Shown here piece after piece: positions 41,821-50,226 of a stretch of DNA of 64,000 nt. The position numbers and the translations under genes were made by a program. Source of the stretch: JAGWBG01 sp034421095. Its GTDB lineage: Bacteria > Chloroflexota > Dehalococcoidia > Lucifugimonadales > JAGWBF01. Below the pieces are notes generated by a model, which saw only the letters and a list, made by a program, of their open reading frames with translations, had not been told where the DNA came from and made no database searches. The stretch's first letter is position 1. Every line of letters starts with the position of its first letter. The stretch spans positions 196,720-260,719 of the forward strand of contig DAOUKR010000026.1 of NCBI GenBank assembly GCA_034421095.1, given 5' to 3'.

Positions 41821-43554
41821 ATGGCAGAGTACGACGTGATAATCAAGGGAGGCACAATCATTGACGGGCTGCTCACGCCACGCTACGTGAGCGACATCGC
41901 CATCAAGGATGGGGTGATCGTCCAAATTGGCGGCCTGCGAGGCAGCCAGGCCACCAGGACACTTGACGCCTCGGGTCTGATCGTATCCCCGGGCTTCGTT
42001 GACCTCCATACCCACTACGACGCCCAGATACAGTGGGACCCCTATCTTACCCTGTCCGGCTGGCACGGCGTGACCTCCGTAGCCATCGGCAACTGCGGCT
42101 TCGGCTTCGCTCCATGCCGGCCGGTGGCCGAGGACAGGGAGCGCGCGATGCTGGCGTTGACCCGCAACGAGGCCATACCCTACGAGGCGATGGTGCAGGG
42201 GATGTCGTGGGACTGGGAGACCTTTCCGGAGTTCATGGAGCGTCTGCAGAACCGTATCCCCAAGGGCGTGAACTTGATTAGCTACGTGCCCCTGACGCCA
42301 GTATACACCTGGGTGATGGGATGGGACGAAGCCAAAAAGAGGCGCCCTACTGCGGCTGAGTTGGAGGAGATGTGCCGGTTGGTGAAGGAGGGGATGGCCG
42401 CCGGGGCGTGTGGCTGGTCTGCTCAAGTCCTGGGTCCCAACTCCGGGCAGCGGGACTACGACGGTACGCCCATGGTGACGGACCTGATGACTGAAGAGGA
42501 GATTCTCGCCTTCGGCAGGGTGTTGGCCGAGCTTGACCAGGGCTTCATACAGCTTACTTACGGAAACACCGGCGAAGACGGCTATAAGGCCATGGACCCC
42601 AAGCTGCAAGTCTATGAGCGGCTGGCCGAGGTGTCCCGACGTCCCATCCTCTACCAGGTGGTGGAGGCCGACGACACCGAGCCTCAGAAACACCAGCAGG
42701 TGCTGAGATGGCTGGAGCGTTCCAACCACAGGGGACTCCGGCTCTACGGTCAGGGCCTCACGGTCCGCAGCGGCCTGGAGTTCACCCTTCAGGACTGGAA
42801 CCTCTTCGACGAAAGCCCTTCCTGGCGTGAGATTACCATAGGGGCCCTGGAGGACCGCAAGCTAAAGATGCAGGACCCCGATATGCGCTCAAGGATGCGG
42901 GAGGAATGGGACAACGGTTCGCGCCCCGGTCCGAATTTCCTGGGGTCTGTGGCAGGGCTGATTGTAATGGCTACAGGTCGCAGGGAGCTTGACCCGTACG
43001 TGGGCCTGACGATCGCCGAAATTGCGGAGCAGGAAGGCAAACACATCATAGACGCCTGCCTCGACCTGGCAGTAGCCGACGACCTGCAGACCGAGTTCCT
43101 AGGCAACAAGGCCATTGACAACCCCGGAAATACCGGCGAGATACTGAAGTCGCCCTACTGCATCCCCGGCGTATCCGACGGCGGAGCACACGTCAAGTTC
43201 AGCGTTCTGGGCAACTTCCCGACGGAGACTATAACGTGGCTCGCCCGGGACACGGGAATGTTGAGCCTGGAAGAGGCCCACTACAAGCTGAGCTACCTCC
43301 CTGCCTTCATGGGTGGAATCAAGGACAGGGGATTCATCCGGGAGGGTGCGCCTGCGGATATAGTGGTGTACGACCTGGATAAGCTGAGGTCCACCCCCAC
43401 CGAGGTGGTATACGACCTTCCCGGCGGCGATTGGCGCCGGGTGCAGAAGGCGGAGGGATACCGCTGGATAATGGTGAACGGCGAGACCACCTTCGAGGAC
43501 GGCAAGGAAACGGGAGCGGTGCCCGGCAAGGTCCTGCTCCACGGCCGTGGGTAG
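41821..43554 (+). CDS. N-acyl-D-amino-acid deacylase-like amidohydrolase, copy 2
   Basis: 577 residues; GAGAGGGGGAAGGTTGCT precedes the ATG. VIIKGGTIIDGLLTPRYVSD start, metal site DLHTHYDAQIQWDP, bridging Cys in SVAIGNCGFGFAPCRP, GAVPGK near the C terminus, SDGGAHVKFSVLGNFPTETI, HYKLSYLPAFMGGIKDRGFI and ADIVVYDLDKL. All motifs of the D-aminoacylase group are kept. Differs from the copies at 27121 and 45198 in the middle (EEMCRLVKEGMAAGACGWSA, DYDGTPMVTDLMTEEEILAF), suggesting a different substrate range. Followed by a palindromic repeat and the DUF4268 cassette. Confidence 0.9.
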   Translation: MAEYDVIIKGGTIIDGLLTPRYVSDIAIKDGVIVQIGGLRGSQATRTLDASGLIVSPGFVDLHTHYDAQIQWDPYLTLSGWHGVTSVAIGNCGFGFAPCRPVAEDRERAMLALTRNEAIPYEAMVQGMSWDWETFPEFMERLQNRIPKGVNLISYVPLTPVYTWVMGWDEAKKRRPTAAELEEMCRLVKEGMAAGACGWSAQVLGPNSGQRDYDGTPMVTDLMTEEEILAFGRVLAELDQGFIQLTYGNTGEDGYKAMDPKLQVYERLAEVSRRPILYQVVEADDTEPQKHQQVLRWLERSNHRGLRLYGQGLTVRSGLEFTLQDWNLFDESPSWREITIGALEDRKLKMQDPDMRSRMREEWDNGSRPGPNFLGSVAGLIVMATGRRELDPYVGLTIAEIAEQEGKHIIDACLDLAVADDLQTEFLGNKAIDNPGNTGEILKSPYCIPGVSDGGAHVKFSVLGNFPTETITWLARDTGMLSLEEAHYKLSYLPAFMGGIKDRGFIREGAPADIVVYDLDKLRSTPTEVVYDLPGGDWRRVQKAEGYRWIMVNGETTFEDGKETGAVPGKVLLHGRG

Positions 43555-43592
43555 GGCGCGCCACTTCGGCCAGGGTGACGGCTGCACAACAC

Positions 43593-43620
43593 GTAGGGGC
43601 GATTCGCAAATCGCCCCTAC
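43593..43620. repeat. Perfect palindrome after amidohydrolase, terminator-like
   Basis: GTAGGGGCGATT (43593-43604) and AATCGCCCCTAC (43609-43620), 4-base loop CGCA. A related half-site, GTAGGGGCGGGTTTCAAGC, lies at 15773 between divergent genes, so this is probably a second dispersed palindrome family. Confidence 0.65.
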
Positions 43621-43725
43621 GCAGTCTCCATCACACCCGATACGCTGCCACCACCTAAATTGGGGGTATGGACGGGGCGAAGGACGTGCCGTTTCCCTAG
43701 CCCCTCCATGTGGGAGGAACGTACC

Positions 43726-44076
43726 TTGGAGACGGATACTCTCGATATCATGGGGTTGATTGCCCGCGCCCCTTGGCGCGAGGCTGTCACGTACCGGGAC
43801 ACTTGGCCTCACGAATATGTGGTAATCCAGAAGGACGGACAGCAAGTCCTGCTGGCCGCCTTCTGCCAGCGAATCCTCCGGGGCGAGGGCGTCAAAGGCC
43901 AGTTCTTTCACCAGACACGCCCATACCTGTTTCTGGGCGACTACAAGTATTGGGTAATGGATCAGGTCGAGGACATAGACCCCAAAACCTACGACAGTGT
44001 CTTGAACCGGGCGTTGCTGTACCGAGACCGCCGCGACTTTGTGATTCAACCTGGGGACACAGGCTTGCGGGAGTAG
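43726..44076 (+). CDS. Small conserved-type protein partnered with the DUF4268 gene
   Basis: 116 residues, probable TTG start at 43726 behind GGGAGGA; ATG 43708 is an alternative. GLIARAPWREAVTYRDTWPH, EYVVIQKDGQQVLLAAFCQR, VKGQFFHQTRPYLFLGDYKY, WVMDQVEDI, NRALLYRDRRDFVIQPGDTG. No named domain, but a compact, aromatic-rich alpha/beta protein. The stop is nine bases before the DUF4268 gene, so the two are co-transcribed. I recall similar small proteins beside DUF4268 genes elsewhere, which is memory and not a search result. Function unknown; perhaps a partner or antitoxin-like modulator. Confidence 0.65.
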   Translation: METDTLDIMGLIARAPWREAVTYRDTWPHEYVVIQKDGQQVLLAAFCQRILRGEGVKGQFFHQTRPYLFLGDYKYWVMDQVEDIDPKTYDSVLNRALLYRDRRDFVIQPGDTGLRE

Positions 44077-44085
44077 CAGGAAGTT

Positions 44086-45054
44086 ATGGATTCGTCCGAA
44101 GAAAGGCAAGTGGACGTCCGCAAGATGTGGAAGGATGAGGCGATTAACTTCACACCCTGGCTGGCTGAGCACCTGGACTTGCTGGGTGACGCGGTGGGCC
44201 TGAAGCTGGAGCTCGTCCGGCAAGAAGTGCCGGTAGGCCCATTCTCCCTCGACATTCTGGCGAAAGATGTAGTCACGGGCGAAAAGGTAGCCATCGAGAA
44301 CCAACTGGGGGAGACAGACCACAGCCATCTCGGTCAGTTGCTCACCTACGCGACGGGATGCGATGCCCGCGTTGCGATATGGGTTGCACCTGAGTTCACG
44401 TATGAACATGCCGATGCGCTGCACCGGCTCAACGAGTGGACGAGCGGCAACGTCAGGTTCTACGGAGTGAAGGTCGAGGTCTTTGAGATCGGCGAGTCTC
44501 GCCTCGTGCCGAGGCTTCGCAAGGTGGTCTACCCAGGCGGCTGGGACAAGGAGATAACACTGAGGTCCAGAGAGATGCCCTTGACCGTCCGGAAGTACCA
44601 CGACTTCTTCCAGCCGATGATTGCCAAGCTGCTGCAAGAGAGATTTGCCGATAAGGCTGGCCAGTACTTCGGCCACACCGGGCGGTTCTTTCCCTCCCGG
44701 ATCAACCAGAATGTAGGGTACGCGGTGTCTTTCTTTGGAAAGAACGACGCTTGGGTAACGTTCAATATTCGAATGGAAGATAACGAGTTGACCAAAGATA
44801 TATTCGACAAGCTGCACGCCGACCGTGAGCAGGTAGAGGGGAGCATAGACGCCGGCCCCGACTCGGACTGGCAATGGGATAGGAATGACAGCTATACGTT
44901 CTCCAGCATAAGCGTAGGGAGGGACGGGTTCATAGATGACCCTCTGGAGAAGCTGGAAGAGACCAGGGCCTGGATGCTGAAACTTCTACCCAAGCTCAAA
45001 GAGGTCTTCGACCCGCGGGTGGATGAAATCCTGAAGGGGTCTGCCAGCGAATAG
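44086..45054 (+). CDS. DUF4268 protein with PD-(D/E)xK-like nuclease domain
   Basis: 322 residues; AGGAAGTT precedes the ATG. The N-terminal part (about 20-150) looks like a restriction-type nuclease fold: LELVRQEVPVGPFSLDILAK (acidic Asp), then VAIENQLGETDHSHLGQLLT with an E-x-Q in place of E-x-K, and a following YATGCDARVAIWVAPEF strand. The C-terminal half is DUF4268: DFFQPMIAKLLQERFADKAG, YAVSFFGKNDAWVTFNIRME, FSSISVGRDGFIDDPLEKLE. Proteins of this type are suspected to act on foreign DNA, but the activity is not established. Forms a two-gene unit with the small protein upstream. Confidence 0.78.
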   Translation: MDSSEERQVDVRKMWKDEAINFTPWLAEHLDLLGDAVGLKLELVRQEVPVGPFSLDILAKDVVTGEKVAIENQLGETDHSHLGQLLTYATGCDARVAIWVAPEFTYEHADALHRLNEWTSGNVRFYGVKVEVFEIGESRLVPRLRKVVYPGGWDKEITLRSREMPLTVRKYHDFFQPMIAKLLQERFADKAGQYFGHTGRFFPSRINQNVGYAVSFFGKNDAWVTFNIRMEDNELTKDIFDKLHADREQVEGSIDAGPDSDWQWDRNDSYTFSSISVGRDGFIDDPLEKLEETRAWMLKLLPKLKEVFDPRVDEILKGSASE

Positions 45055-45072
45055 CCGGCCCGCACACCCTGG

Positions 45073-45141
45073 ATTCCGGGTCGCCTGACGGCGCCCGGAA
45101 TGACGTATGAGGAGCTTTAGTCATTCCGGCGAAGGCCGGGA
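45073..45141. repeat. Dispersed GTCATTCC palindromes, double copy
   Basis: ATTCCGGG (45073-45080) pairs with CCCGGAAT (45094-45101), giving a hairpin that continues into GACG; a second unit TCATTCCGGCGAAGGCCGG (45121-45139) follows. They separate the convergent DUF4268 and amidohydrolase genes and may terminate both. Confidence 0.65.
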
Positions 45142-45197
45142 CCGGGGGCTTTGCCCTCATGCCGACCTTCTCCCGCCAGGGGAGAAGGGGCCACAGC

Positions 45198-46892
45198 CTA
45201 GCCCACCATGTCGTAGCTGCGGAGCAGCTTTCCGGGCAGCGCCCCGGTGCAGTCGTTCCCCTCGAAGGTAACCGCTCCGTTGACTATTATGTTGCGCATT
45301 CCGGTGGGCTTCTGAATCAGGCGACGCTCGCCCCCGGGGAAGTCGTTGGCGAAGACGGGCCTGTCATGCACGAACCCAAGCTCCTCTTGATTGTAGACCA
45401 TGATGTCGGCCCAGGCCCCGGTGCGGAGTATGCCGCGGTCTTTGAAATCGGCAAGCCAGGCCGGCAGGGCGCTAATCTTGTAGTGGGCTTCCTCCAGGCT
45501 GACGATTTCCCTGTCCCGGACCCAGAAGGACAGCCAGAACACCGGCCAGTTGCTCATGGTGAGATACCGGGTATGGGCACCACCGTCGGACTGGGAGATG
45601 TGGGCGTAGGGGTCCTTTATCTTGGCCTCACGTAGCTTCAAAGAATCTTCGGTATTGACGGGCGGTATCATAAACTCCGTCTCCAGACTCTCGTCTAACG
45701 CCAGGTCCAGGAAGGCGTCCAGGGGATGTTGGCCGGTCACCTCGGCTATCTCCTGTATGGTCATGCCCTCGTACTTGTAGTTCCGCTCGTGGACCACTTC
45801 CAATACACTCATCCTGCCCCAATTTATGGGGCCGCTGGAGCCTGACTCCTCCACGTCCCGCTTCATGGCGGCCCGTGCGCCGGGGTCCCGCAGCTTGGCG
45901 GCCCGCTCCTCCGGCGTGCCTATCAGGGGTTGCACCCAGTTGCGCATACGGTCGAAGAGGTTGTACTCTGCCAGCTTGAACTGTATCCCGCCGATGGTGC
46001 ACAATCGCTGGAGCACCAGTGGAAGCCCTTCCGCCCGACATGCCTGTATCCAGGCGGGGTCCTCGCCGTCGTCAATGTTCACGTGCAGGGGACGGCCGCT
46101 GACCCGCATCATCTGCGCCATCAGCCCCTTCAGTGACTCGTGCTGCTCCGGGGTAAGGTCGAAGCCCTGGGTGTGCCCGATATGACCGACTCCAAACTCT
46201 CCCAGCACCTCCGCAAGGGCAAGGGATTCCTCATCGGAAGCCACCTGGCTGGGCAGGAAGCCGCCATCCTCGGGCCTGTCTATAAGGTTCATCTGAGTGG
46301 AGAATCCAAAGGCCCCCGCCTTCATCCCCTCGTAGAAGAGTTGCTTCATCCGGTTTAGCTCCGCCTCCGTCACCTGGGTCCTCTCCCGGGACTCCATCAT
46401 GCCAAGCACGTAGCCGCGCAAGGGCGAGAAGGGGAACAGTGCCCCTACGTTGACTCCCAACCCCTGGCGGTCCAGGCTGTCCAGGAACTCCGGAAAGGTC
46501 TCCCAGTCCCAGCGTATCCCAAGACGCATGGACTCAAGGGGAATAGCCTCAATGCGGTTCATCATCCGCATGTTCAGGTCCCGGTCCTCCGGTTTGGTGG
46601 GAGCGAATCCGAAACCGCACTGGCCGATAGTGAGGGAGGTCACCCCGAACCAACCCGACAGGGACGCGTAGGGGTCCCAGTTGAGTTGGGCATCGTAGTG
46701 GGTATGGAGGTCAATTGCACCGGGGGCCACGATGCAGCCGCTGGCGTCTATCTCCCTGGCTCCTCCGGAGCTGATTTTGCCGCTAATCTTCTCTATCCTG
46801 CCGTTTCTGACGGCCAGGTCCGCCTTGTACCGGGGGATGCCTGTGCCGTCCACGATGGTGCCGCCTCGAATAACCAGGTCATACTCAGGCAT
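45198..46892 (-). CDS. N-acyl-D-amino-acid deacylase-like amidohydrolase, copy 3
   Basis: 564 residues from ATG 46892 (GGGAGGTACTCCA upstream); the frame continues upstream without a ribosome binding site. Closest to the copy at 27121: MPEYDLVIRGGTIVDGTGIP start, DLHTHYDAQLNWDP metal site, LTIGQCGFGFAPTKPEDRDL, MRLGIRWDWETFPEFLDSLD, SDGGAHTRYLTMSNWPVFWL and the ending GALPGKLLRSYDMVG. Here the first metal motif is HTH, as in copy 2, against HNH in copy 1. Predicted zinc-dependent amide hydrolase for D-amino-acid derivatives. It is divergent from the CocE gene. Confidence 0.9.
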   Translation of the reverse strand: MPEYDLVIRGGTIVDGTGIPRYKADLAVRNGRIEKISGKISSGGAREIDASGCIVAPGAIDLHTHYDAQLNWDPYASLSGWFGVTSLTIGQCGFGFAPTKPEDRDLNMRMMNRIEAIPLESMRLGIRWDWETFPEFLDSLDRQGLGVNVGALFPFSPLRGYVLGMMESRERTQVTEAELNRMKQLFYEGMKAGAFGFSTQMNLIDRPEDGGFLPSQVASDEESLALAEVLGEFGVGHIGHTQGFDLTPEQHESLKGLMAQMMRVSGRPLHVNIDDGEDPAWIQACRAEGLPLVLQRLCTIGGIQFKLAEYNLFDRMRNWVQPLIGTPEERAAKLRDPGARAAMKRDVEESGSSGPINWGRMSVLEVVHERNYKYEGMTIQEIAEVTGQHPLDAFLDLALDESLETEFMIPPVNTEDSLKLREAKIKDPYAHISQSDGGAHTRYLTMSNWPVFWLSFWVRDREIVSLEEAHYKISALPAWLADFKDRGILRTGAWADIMVYNQEELGFVHDRPVFANDFPGGERRLIQKPTGMRNIIVNGAVTFEGNDCTGALPGKLLRSYDMVG

Positions 46893-46968
46893 TGGAGTAC
46901 CTCCCTGTGCCGATTGATTTGATGAGGATATTGCACAGTATACCACACCGGTTGGGTGCCAAGGTGTG

Positions 46969-46998
46969 TTGACATAACTGGCATCAGCCCCATATCAT
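46969..46998 (+). promoter_or_regulatory. Candidate promoter of the CocE-type hydrolase
   Basis: TTGACA (46969-46974), 18-base spacer, TATCAT (46993-46998), 85 bases before the ATG at 47084. Confidence 0.5.
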
Positions 46999-47083
46999 GT
47001 CACCCTGAAGGCAATGAAGGGTCTAAGACAAATAAAAGACCACCTGCCCTTCAAACTGCGGGAATCGGAGAAAGGGGTGTGCC

Positions 47084-48847
47084 ATGACCACGTCATTTAT
47101 GGGTCCCTATACCTCTCAGAAGACGGAGATTGACGTGACCATTCCCATGAGGGACGGGTCCCGTCTCTATGCCGACATATACCGCCCGGATACGCCGGAC
47201 AGGGTTCCCGTGCTGCTGGCCCGCACCCCCTATAACAAGGCCCTGCCCGGCGCTCGCACCGGCGGAATAGACATGGTCAGGGCCGTCTCCCACGGCTACG
47301 CCGTGGTGGTCCAGGACGCCCGTGGCCGCTACCACTCGGAGGGGGAATTCACCCCCTTCCGGAACGAGATAAACGACGGCTACGACACCGTGGAGTGGTG
47401 TGCAGCCCAGCCCTGGAGCACGGGAAAGGTGGGCATGTTCGGGACCTCCTACCTGGGCGGGACCCAGTGGCTCGCCGCCATGTCCCGCCCGCCGTCTCTG
47501 ACGGCCACGGTCCCCCGCATGATCGGGTCCGACTTCTACGACGGGGTGTTCTATCAGGGCGGCGCCCTTCAGTGGGGACTCATAGTCTCATGGGGCATCG
47601 GCACGCTGGCCCTTGCCAACCTGGAAAGGCTATCCCGTGACATGACTATTCCCCCTGAGACGGCCGGCAAGCTGATTGCCGCCGTGGACGGGTTGGAGGA
47701 GGCTTTCCGGTTCCTTCCCGCCAGCGAGTTCCCCCACCTAAAGGATGGACTGGCCCCCTACTTTTACGAATGGCTGGCCCACCCGCGATACGATGATTAC
47801 TGGAAGCTCTTGCGTATAGAGGACCACTACAGCGAGATGGCGGTTCCCGCCCTGAATATAGGGGGGTGGCACGACGCCTTCCTGAGCGGAACCCTGAAGA
47901 ACTACCAGGGGATGGTGGCAAAGGGGGCTACGGACACGGCCAGAAGGGGGCAGAAGCTCCTCATCGGTCCCTGGCACCACGGCCCCGGCACGGACGTGTC
48001 CGGCGAGTTCTACTTCGGGCTTATGGCCAACGATGCAGCCATAGACCTGCACGGCCTACATCTCCGGTGGTACGACTACTGGCTCAAGGGCATGGACAAC
48101 GGCATCATGGACGAGGCCCCGGTGCGCATATTCGTGATGGGGGATAACGTCTGGCGCTACGAGCAGGAGTGGCCCCTGGCCCGATCCCGGTACGTGAACT
48201 ATTACCTCCACAGCGACGGGAAGGCCAACACCCTCAACGGAGACGGAGGCCTGTCACCGGAAAGCCCGGGCGCGGAGTCGCCCGACGTGTTCCTCTACGA
48301 TCCCAGGTCGCCCGTGCCTACCAGGGGCGGCGGGCTTTGCTGCTCCCCTGCCTTCCTGGCGGCAGGCCCCTTCGACCGGCGCTCAATCGAGGCCCGTAAC
48401 GATGTGCTAGTCTACACGTCGCCCACGCTGGAGCATGACCTGGAAGTTACCGGACCTGTTACCGTTACCCTGTACGCGGCCAGCTCGGCTCCGGATACCG
48501 ACTTCACAGCCACGCTGGCAGATGTAAGTCCCTGCGGCTGCACCCGCACCCTCACCGACGGGATCATACGCGCCCGCTACCGGGATTCCCAGTCCACCCC
48601 ACAGCTTATCGAGCCGGGGAGCGTTTACCGGTACACCATAGACCTGATGGCTACCAGCAACGTCTTCAAGGCCGGGCACAGCATACGAGTGGAGGTGTCC
48701 AGCAGCAACTTCCCGCGTTTCGACCGCAACCCCAACACCGGCCGCGAGCCTTCTGAGGAGACGGAGCTACGACCTGCCATCCAGACCATTCTCCATGACA
48801 GCCAGCATCCGTCCCACATAACCTTGCCGGTCGTGCCCAATGGATAG
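47084..48847 (+). CDS. CocE/NonD family hydrolase (X-Pro dipeptidyl-peptidase S15-like)
   Basis: 587 residues; GGAGAAAGGGG lies upstream. Alpha/beta hydrolase core: DVTIPMRDGSRLYADIYRPD start, nucleophile Ser122 in GMFGTSYLGGTQWLAAM, NIGGWHDAFLSGTLKNYQGM with the acid, LLIGPWHHGPGTDVSGEFYF with the His. The C-terminal beta jelly-roll (about 420-580) is typical: TYIHS-like VNYYLHSDGKANTLNGDGGL, LEHDLEVTGPVTVTLYAASS, ATLADVSPCGCTRTLTDGII, RVEVSSSNFPRFDRNPNTGR. Acts on esters or Xaa-Pro peptides. No signal peptide. Followed after 29 bases by a MOSC gene, perhaps co-transcribed. Confidence 0.93.
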   Translation: MTTSFMGPYTSQKTEIDVTIPMRDGSRLYADIYRPDTPDRVPVLLARTPYNKALPGARTGGIDMVRAVSHGYAVVVQDARGRYHSEGEFTPFRNEINDGYDTVEWCAAQPWSTGKVGMFGTSYLGGTQWLAAMSRPPSLTATVPRMIGSDFYDGVFYQGGALQWGLIVSWGIGTLALANLERLSRDMTIPPETAGKLIAAVDGLEEAFRFLPASEFPHLKDGLAPYFYEWLAHPRYDDYWKLLRIEDHYSEMAVPALNIGGWHDAFLSGTLKNYQGMVAKGATDTARRGQKLLIGPWHHGPGTDVSGEFYFGLMANDAAIDLHGLHLRWYDYWLKGMDNGIMDEAPVRIFVMGDNVWRYEQEWPLARSRYVNYYLHSDGKANTLNGDGGLSPESPGAESPDVFLYDPRSPVPTRGGGLCCSPAFLAAGPFDRRSIEARNDVLVYTSPTLEHDLEVTGPVTVTLYAASSAPDTDFTATLADVSPCGCTRTLTDGIIRARYRDSQSTPQLIEPGSVYRYTIDLMATSNVFKAGHSIRVEVSSSNFPRFDRNPNTGREPSEETELRPAIQTILHDSQHPSHITLPVVPNG

Positions 48848-48876
48848 GGGTACGAAATGTTTGCGGGGGAATCTCG

Positions 48877-49638
48877 GTGAGGTCCGTTAAAGCCATTCAC
48901 GTCGCTCCTGTAAAGTCCCTGGGGCTGGCGTACCCCGACACGGTACACGTCAGTCCCAGGGGCATCGTAGAAGACAGGCGCTTCCATCTGATTCGCTCCA
49001 GCGGTAGGCTCCTGACCCAGAGAGAGATGGGACATCTGGTGCAGGTCAAGTCCGAATACTGGGCAGACCCGGAGTGGTTGCGTTTGAGCTTTCCAGACGG
49101 GGTTAGCCTGGAAGGGCGGTTAGAATGTGGGGAGCCCGTTGTCACCCGCATTTTTGGCCGGAACGTGCCGGGACGTGTCCTTACGGGAGACTGGAGCGCA
49201 GCCCTGTCGGACTTCTGCCGGGAGCAGGTCAGCCTGGTGATGTCCGACCGGCCCGGGCAGTGCTACGATGAATACCCCATCTCTATCATGTCCCAAGCAT
49301 CGGTACAAAAGCTCAGCGAGCAGCCGGGCTTCACCATGGCCCCTGACAGCAGAAGGTTCCGGCCCAACCTCCTCATTGAAGGGTGCGAAGCACATGAGGA
49401 GGATACCTGGCTGGGGGGCCTGATACAAATTGGGCCTGAGCTACGTCTCAGGGTGGTTGCCCGTGACCCTCGGTGCGTGATTACCACCCACGACCCCGCC
49501 ACGGGCGAGCAGGATGTTGACACTTTGCGCATTATCTTGAGCTACCGCCCAAGTCCCAGGGCTGCCTACTTTGGAGTGTATGGGATCGTGGAGCAAGCGG
49601 GCAGCGTCTCCCTGGGGGATGTTGTGACTATTGTCTGA
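48877..49638 (+). CDS. MOSC domain protein with N-terminal beta-barrel
   Basis: 253 residues from GTG 48877. N-terminal MOSC_N barrel: VKAIHVAPVKSLGLAYPDTV, VEDRRFHLIRSSGRLLTQRE, MGHLVQVKSEYWADPEWLRL. The MOSC domain follows: YDEYPISIMSQASVQKLSEQ, DSRRFRPNLLIEGCEAHEED, VVARDPRCVITTHDPATGEQ with the catalytic-type Cys in DPRCVITT. Proteins of this form (YcbX and mARC-like) bind the molybdenum cofactor and reduce N-hydroxylated compounds, though this one lacks a ferredoxin domain. Its last 198 bases overlap an oppositely oriented PaREP1-like frame. Confidence 0.88.
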   Translation: MRSVKAIHVAPVKSLGLAYPDTVHVSPRGIVEDRRFHLIRSSGRLLTQREMGHLVQVKSEYWADPEWLRLSFPDGVSLEGRLECGEPVVTRIFGRNVPGRVLTGDWSAALSDFCREQVSLVMSDRPGQCYDEYPISIMSQASVQKLSEQPGFTMAPDSRRFRPNLLIEGCEAHEEDTWLGGLIQIGPELRLRVVARDPRCVITTHDPATGEQDVDTLRIILSYRPSPRAAYFGVYGIVEQAGSVSLGDVVTIV

Positions 49639-50133
49639 CAACGCGACATGCCTGCCGCTAGAAAACTCATATTCCCTAGTTAATGCTTCGGCATCGCTGA
49701 TGTATTGAGCCGTTTCCTTTATCCGTCGTTCTATTGTTATCCTGTCCCCAATAATACCATTGTAGAAGCAGTCCCCATGTAGTGTGCTTTGCCTTGAATA
49801 ATAACGCCCAACCAAAGACTTGACTCTGCTGTCTGAGCGAGTCAATTGGTCCAGTCCTGCACTCGTACCCGGAGACGTGCGCGGTTCTTGGCCGGTGCGT
49901 GCAAGGATGAGAGCATCGGTTGCCCGCTTGGTTGCGCACCATGCCTTTTCTGCTGCGTCCCTTATATCCCCAGCTTCCAGGCGTTCCAGCGCTTGCCTGT
50001 GAATCATCCTGGCATCGGCCAAGATTGACTCAACACGGTCAGATATTATTTCCGACTCGATAGTCACTACTTTCCCCGTGTCCTCTACAATCTCGCAATG
50101 GAAGGGTTGCCTCTTCGCCAACATACCAAACAC
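49441..50133 (-). CDS. PaREP1/HEPN-like helical protein, 3' end overlapping MOSC gene
   Basis: The frame gives 230 residues; the recognisable part is residues 27-160: SDRVESILADARMIHRQALE, RLEAGDIRDAAEKAWCATKR, ATDALILARTG, RSDSRVKSLVGRYYSRQSTL, DCFYNGIIGDRITIERRIKE. The pattern 'LExGDxxxAAEKAWxAxxxA' is that of PaREP1-type HEPN-related proteins. After about residue 165 the frame is simply antisense to the MOSC gene, so the true C terminus may either overlap by 198 bases or result from a lost stop codon. Start uncertain (GTG 50133 or ATG 50124). GC is lower than in neighbours. Function unknown. Confidence 0.6.
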   Translation of the reverse strand: MFGMLAKRQPFHCEIVEDTGKVVTIESEIISDRVESILADARMIHRQALERLEAGDIRDAAEKAWCATKRATDALILARTGQEPRTSPGTSAGLDQLTRSDSRVKSLVGRYYSRQSTLHGDCFYNGIIGDRITIERRIKETAQYISDAEALTREYEFSSGRHVALSDNSHNIPQGDAARLLHDPIHSKVGSPGTWAVAQDNAQSVNILLARGGVVGGNHAPRVTGNHPET

Positions 50134-50153
50134 GTCTTGTCACAGTCAATCCT

Positions 50154-50181
50154 TTTACAATGTGTGTGGTTAGGGTATACT
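50154..50181 (+). promoter_or_regulatory. Candidate promoter of the tandem DinB genes
   Basis: TTTACA (50154-50159), 16-base spacer, TATACT (50176-50181), 45 bases before the ATG at 50227. Confidence 0.5.
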
Positions 50182-50226
50182 CACGTAGTTTAGTGGTTAC
50201 ATATCAGTAGGCATGGGAGGAGAACT

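Noticed and set aside
43099..44874. Long minus-strand open frame of 591 codons spanning two plus-strand genes
   Set aside because: It runs antisense through the end of the second D-aminoacylase-like gene, the gap and the DUF4268 cassette, all of which have ribosome binding sites and family motifs. No motif or ribosome binding site supports the minus frame; high GC makes such shadows common.
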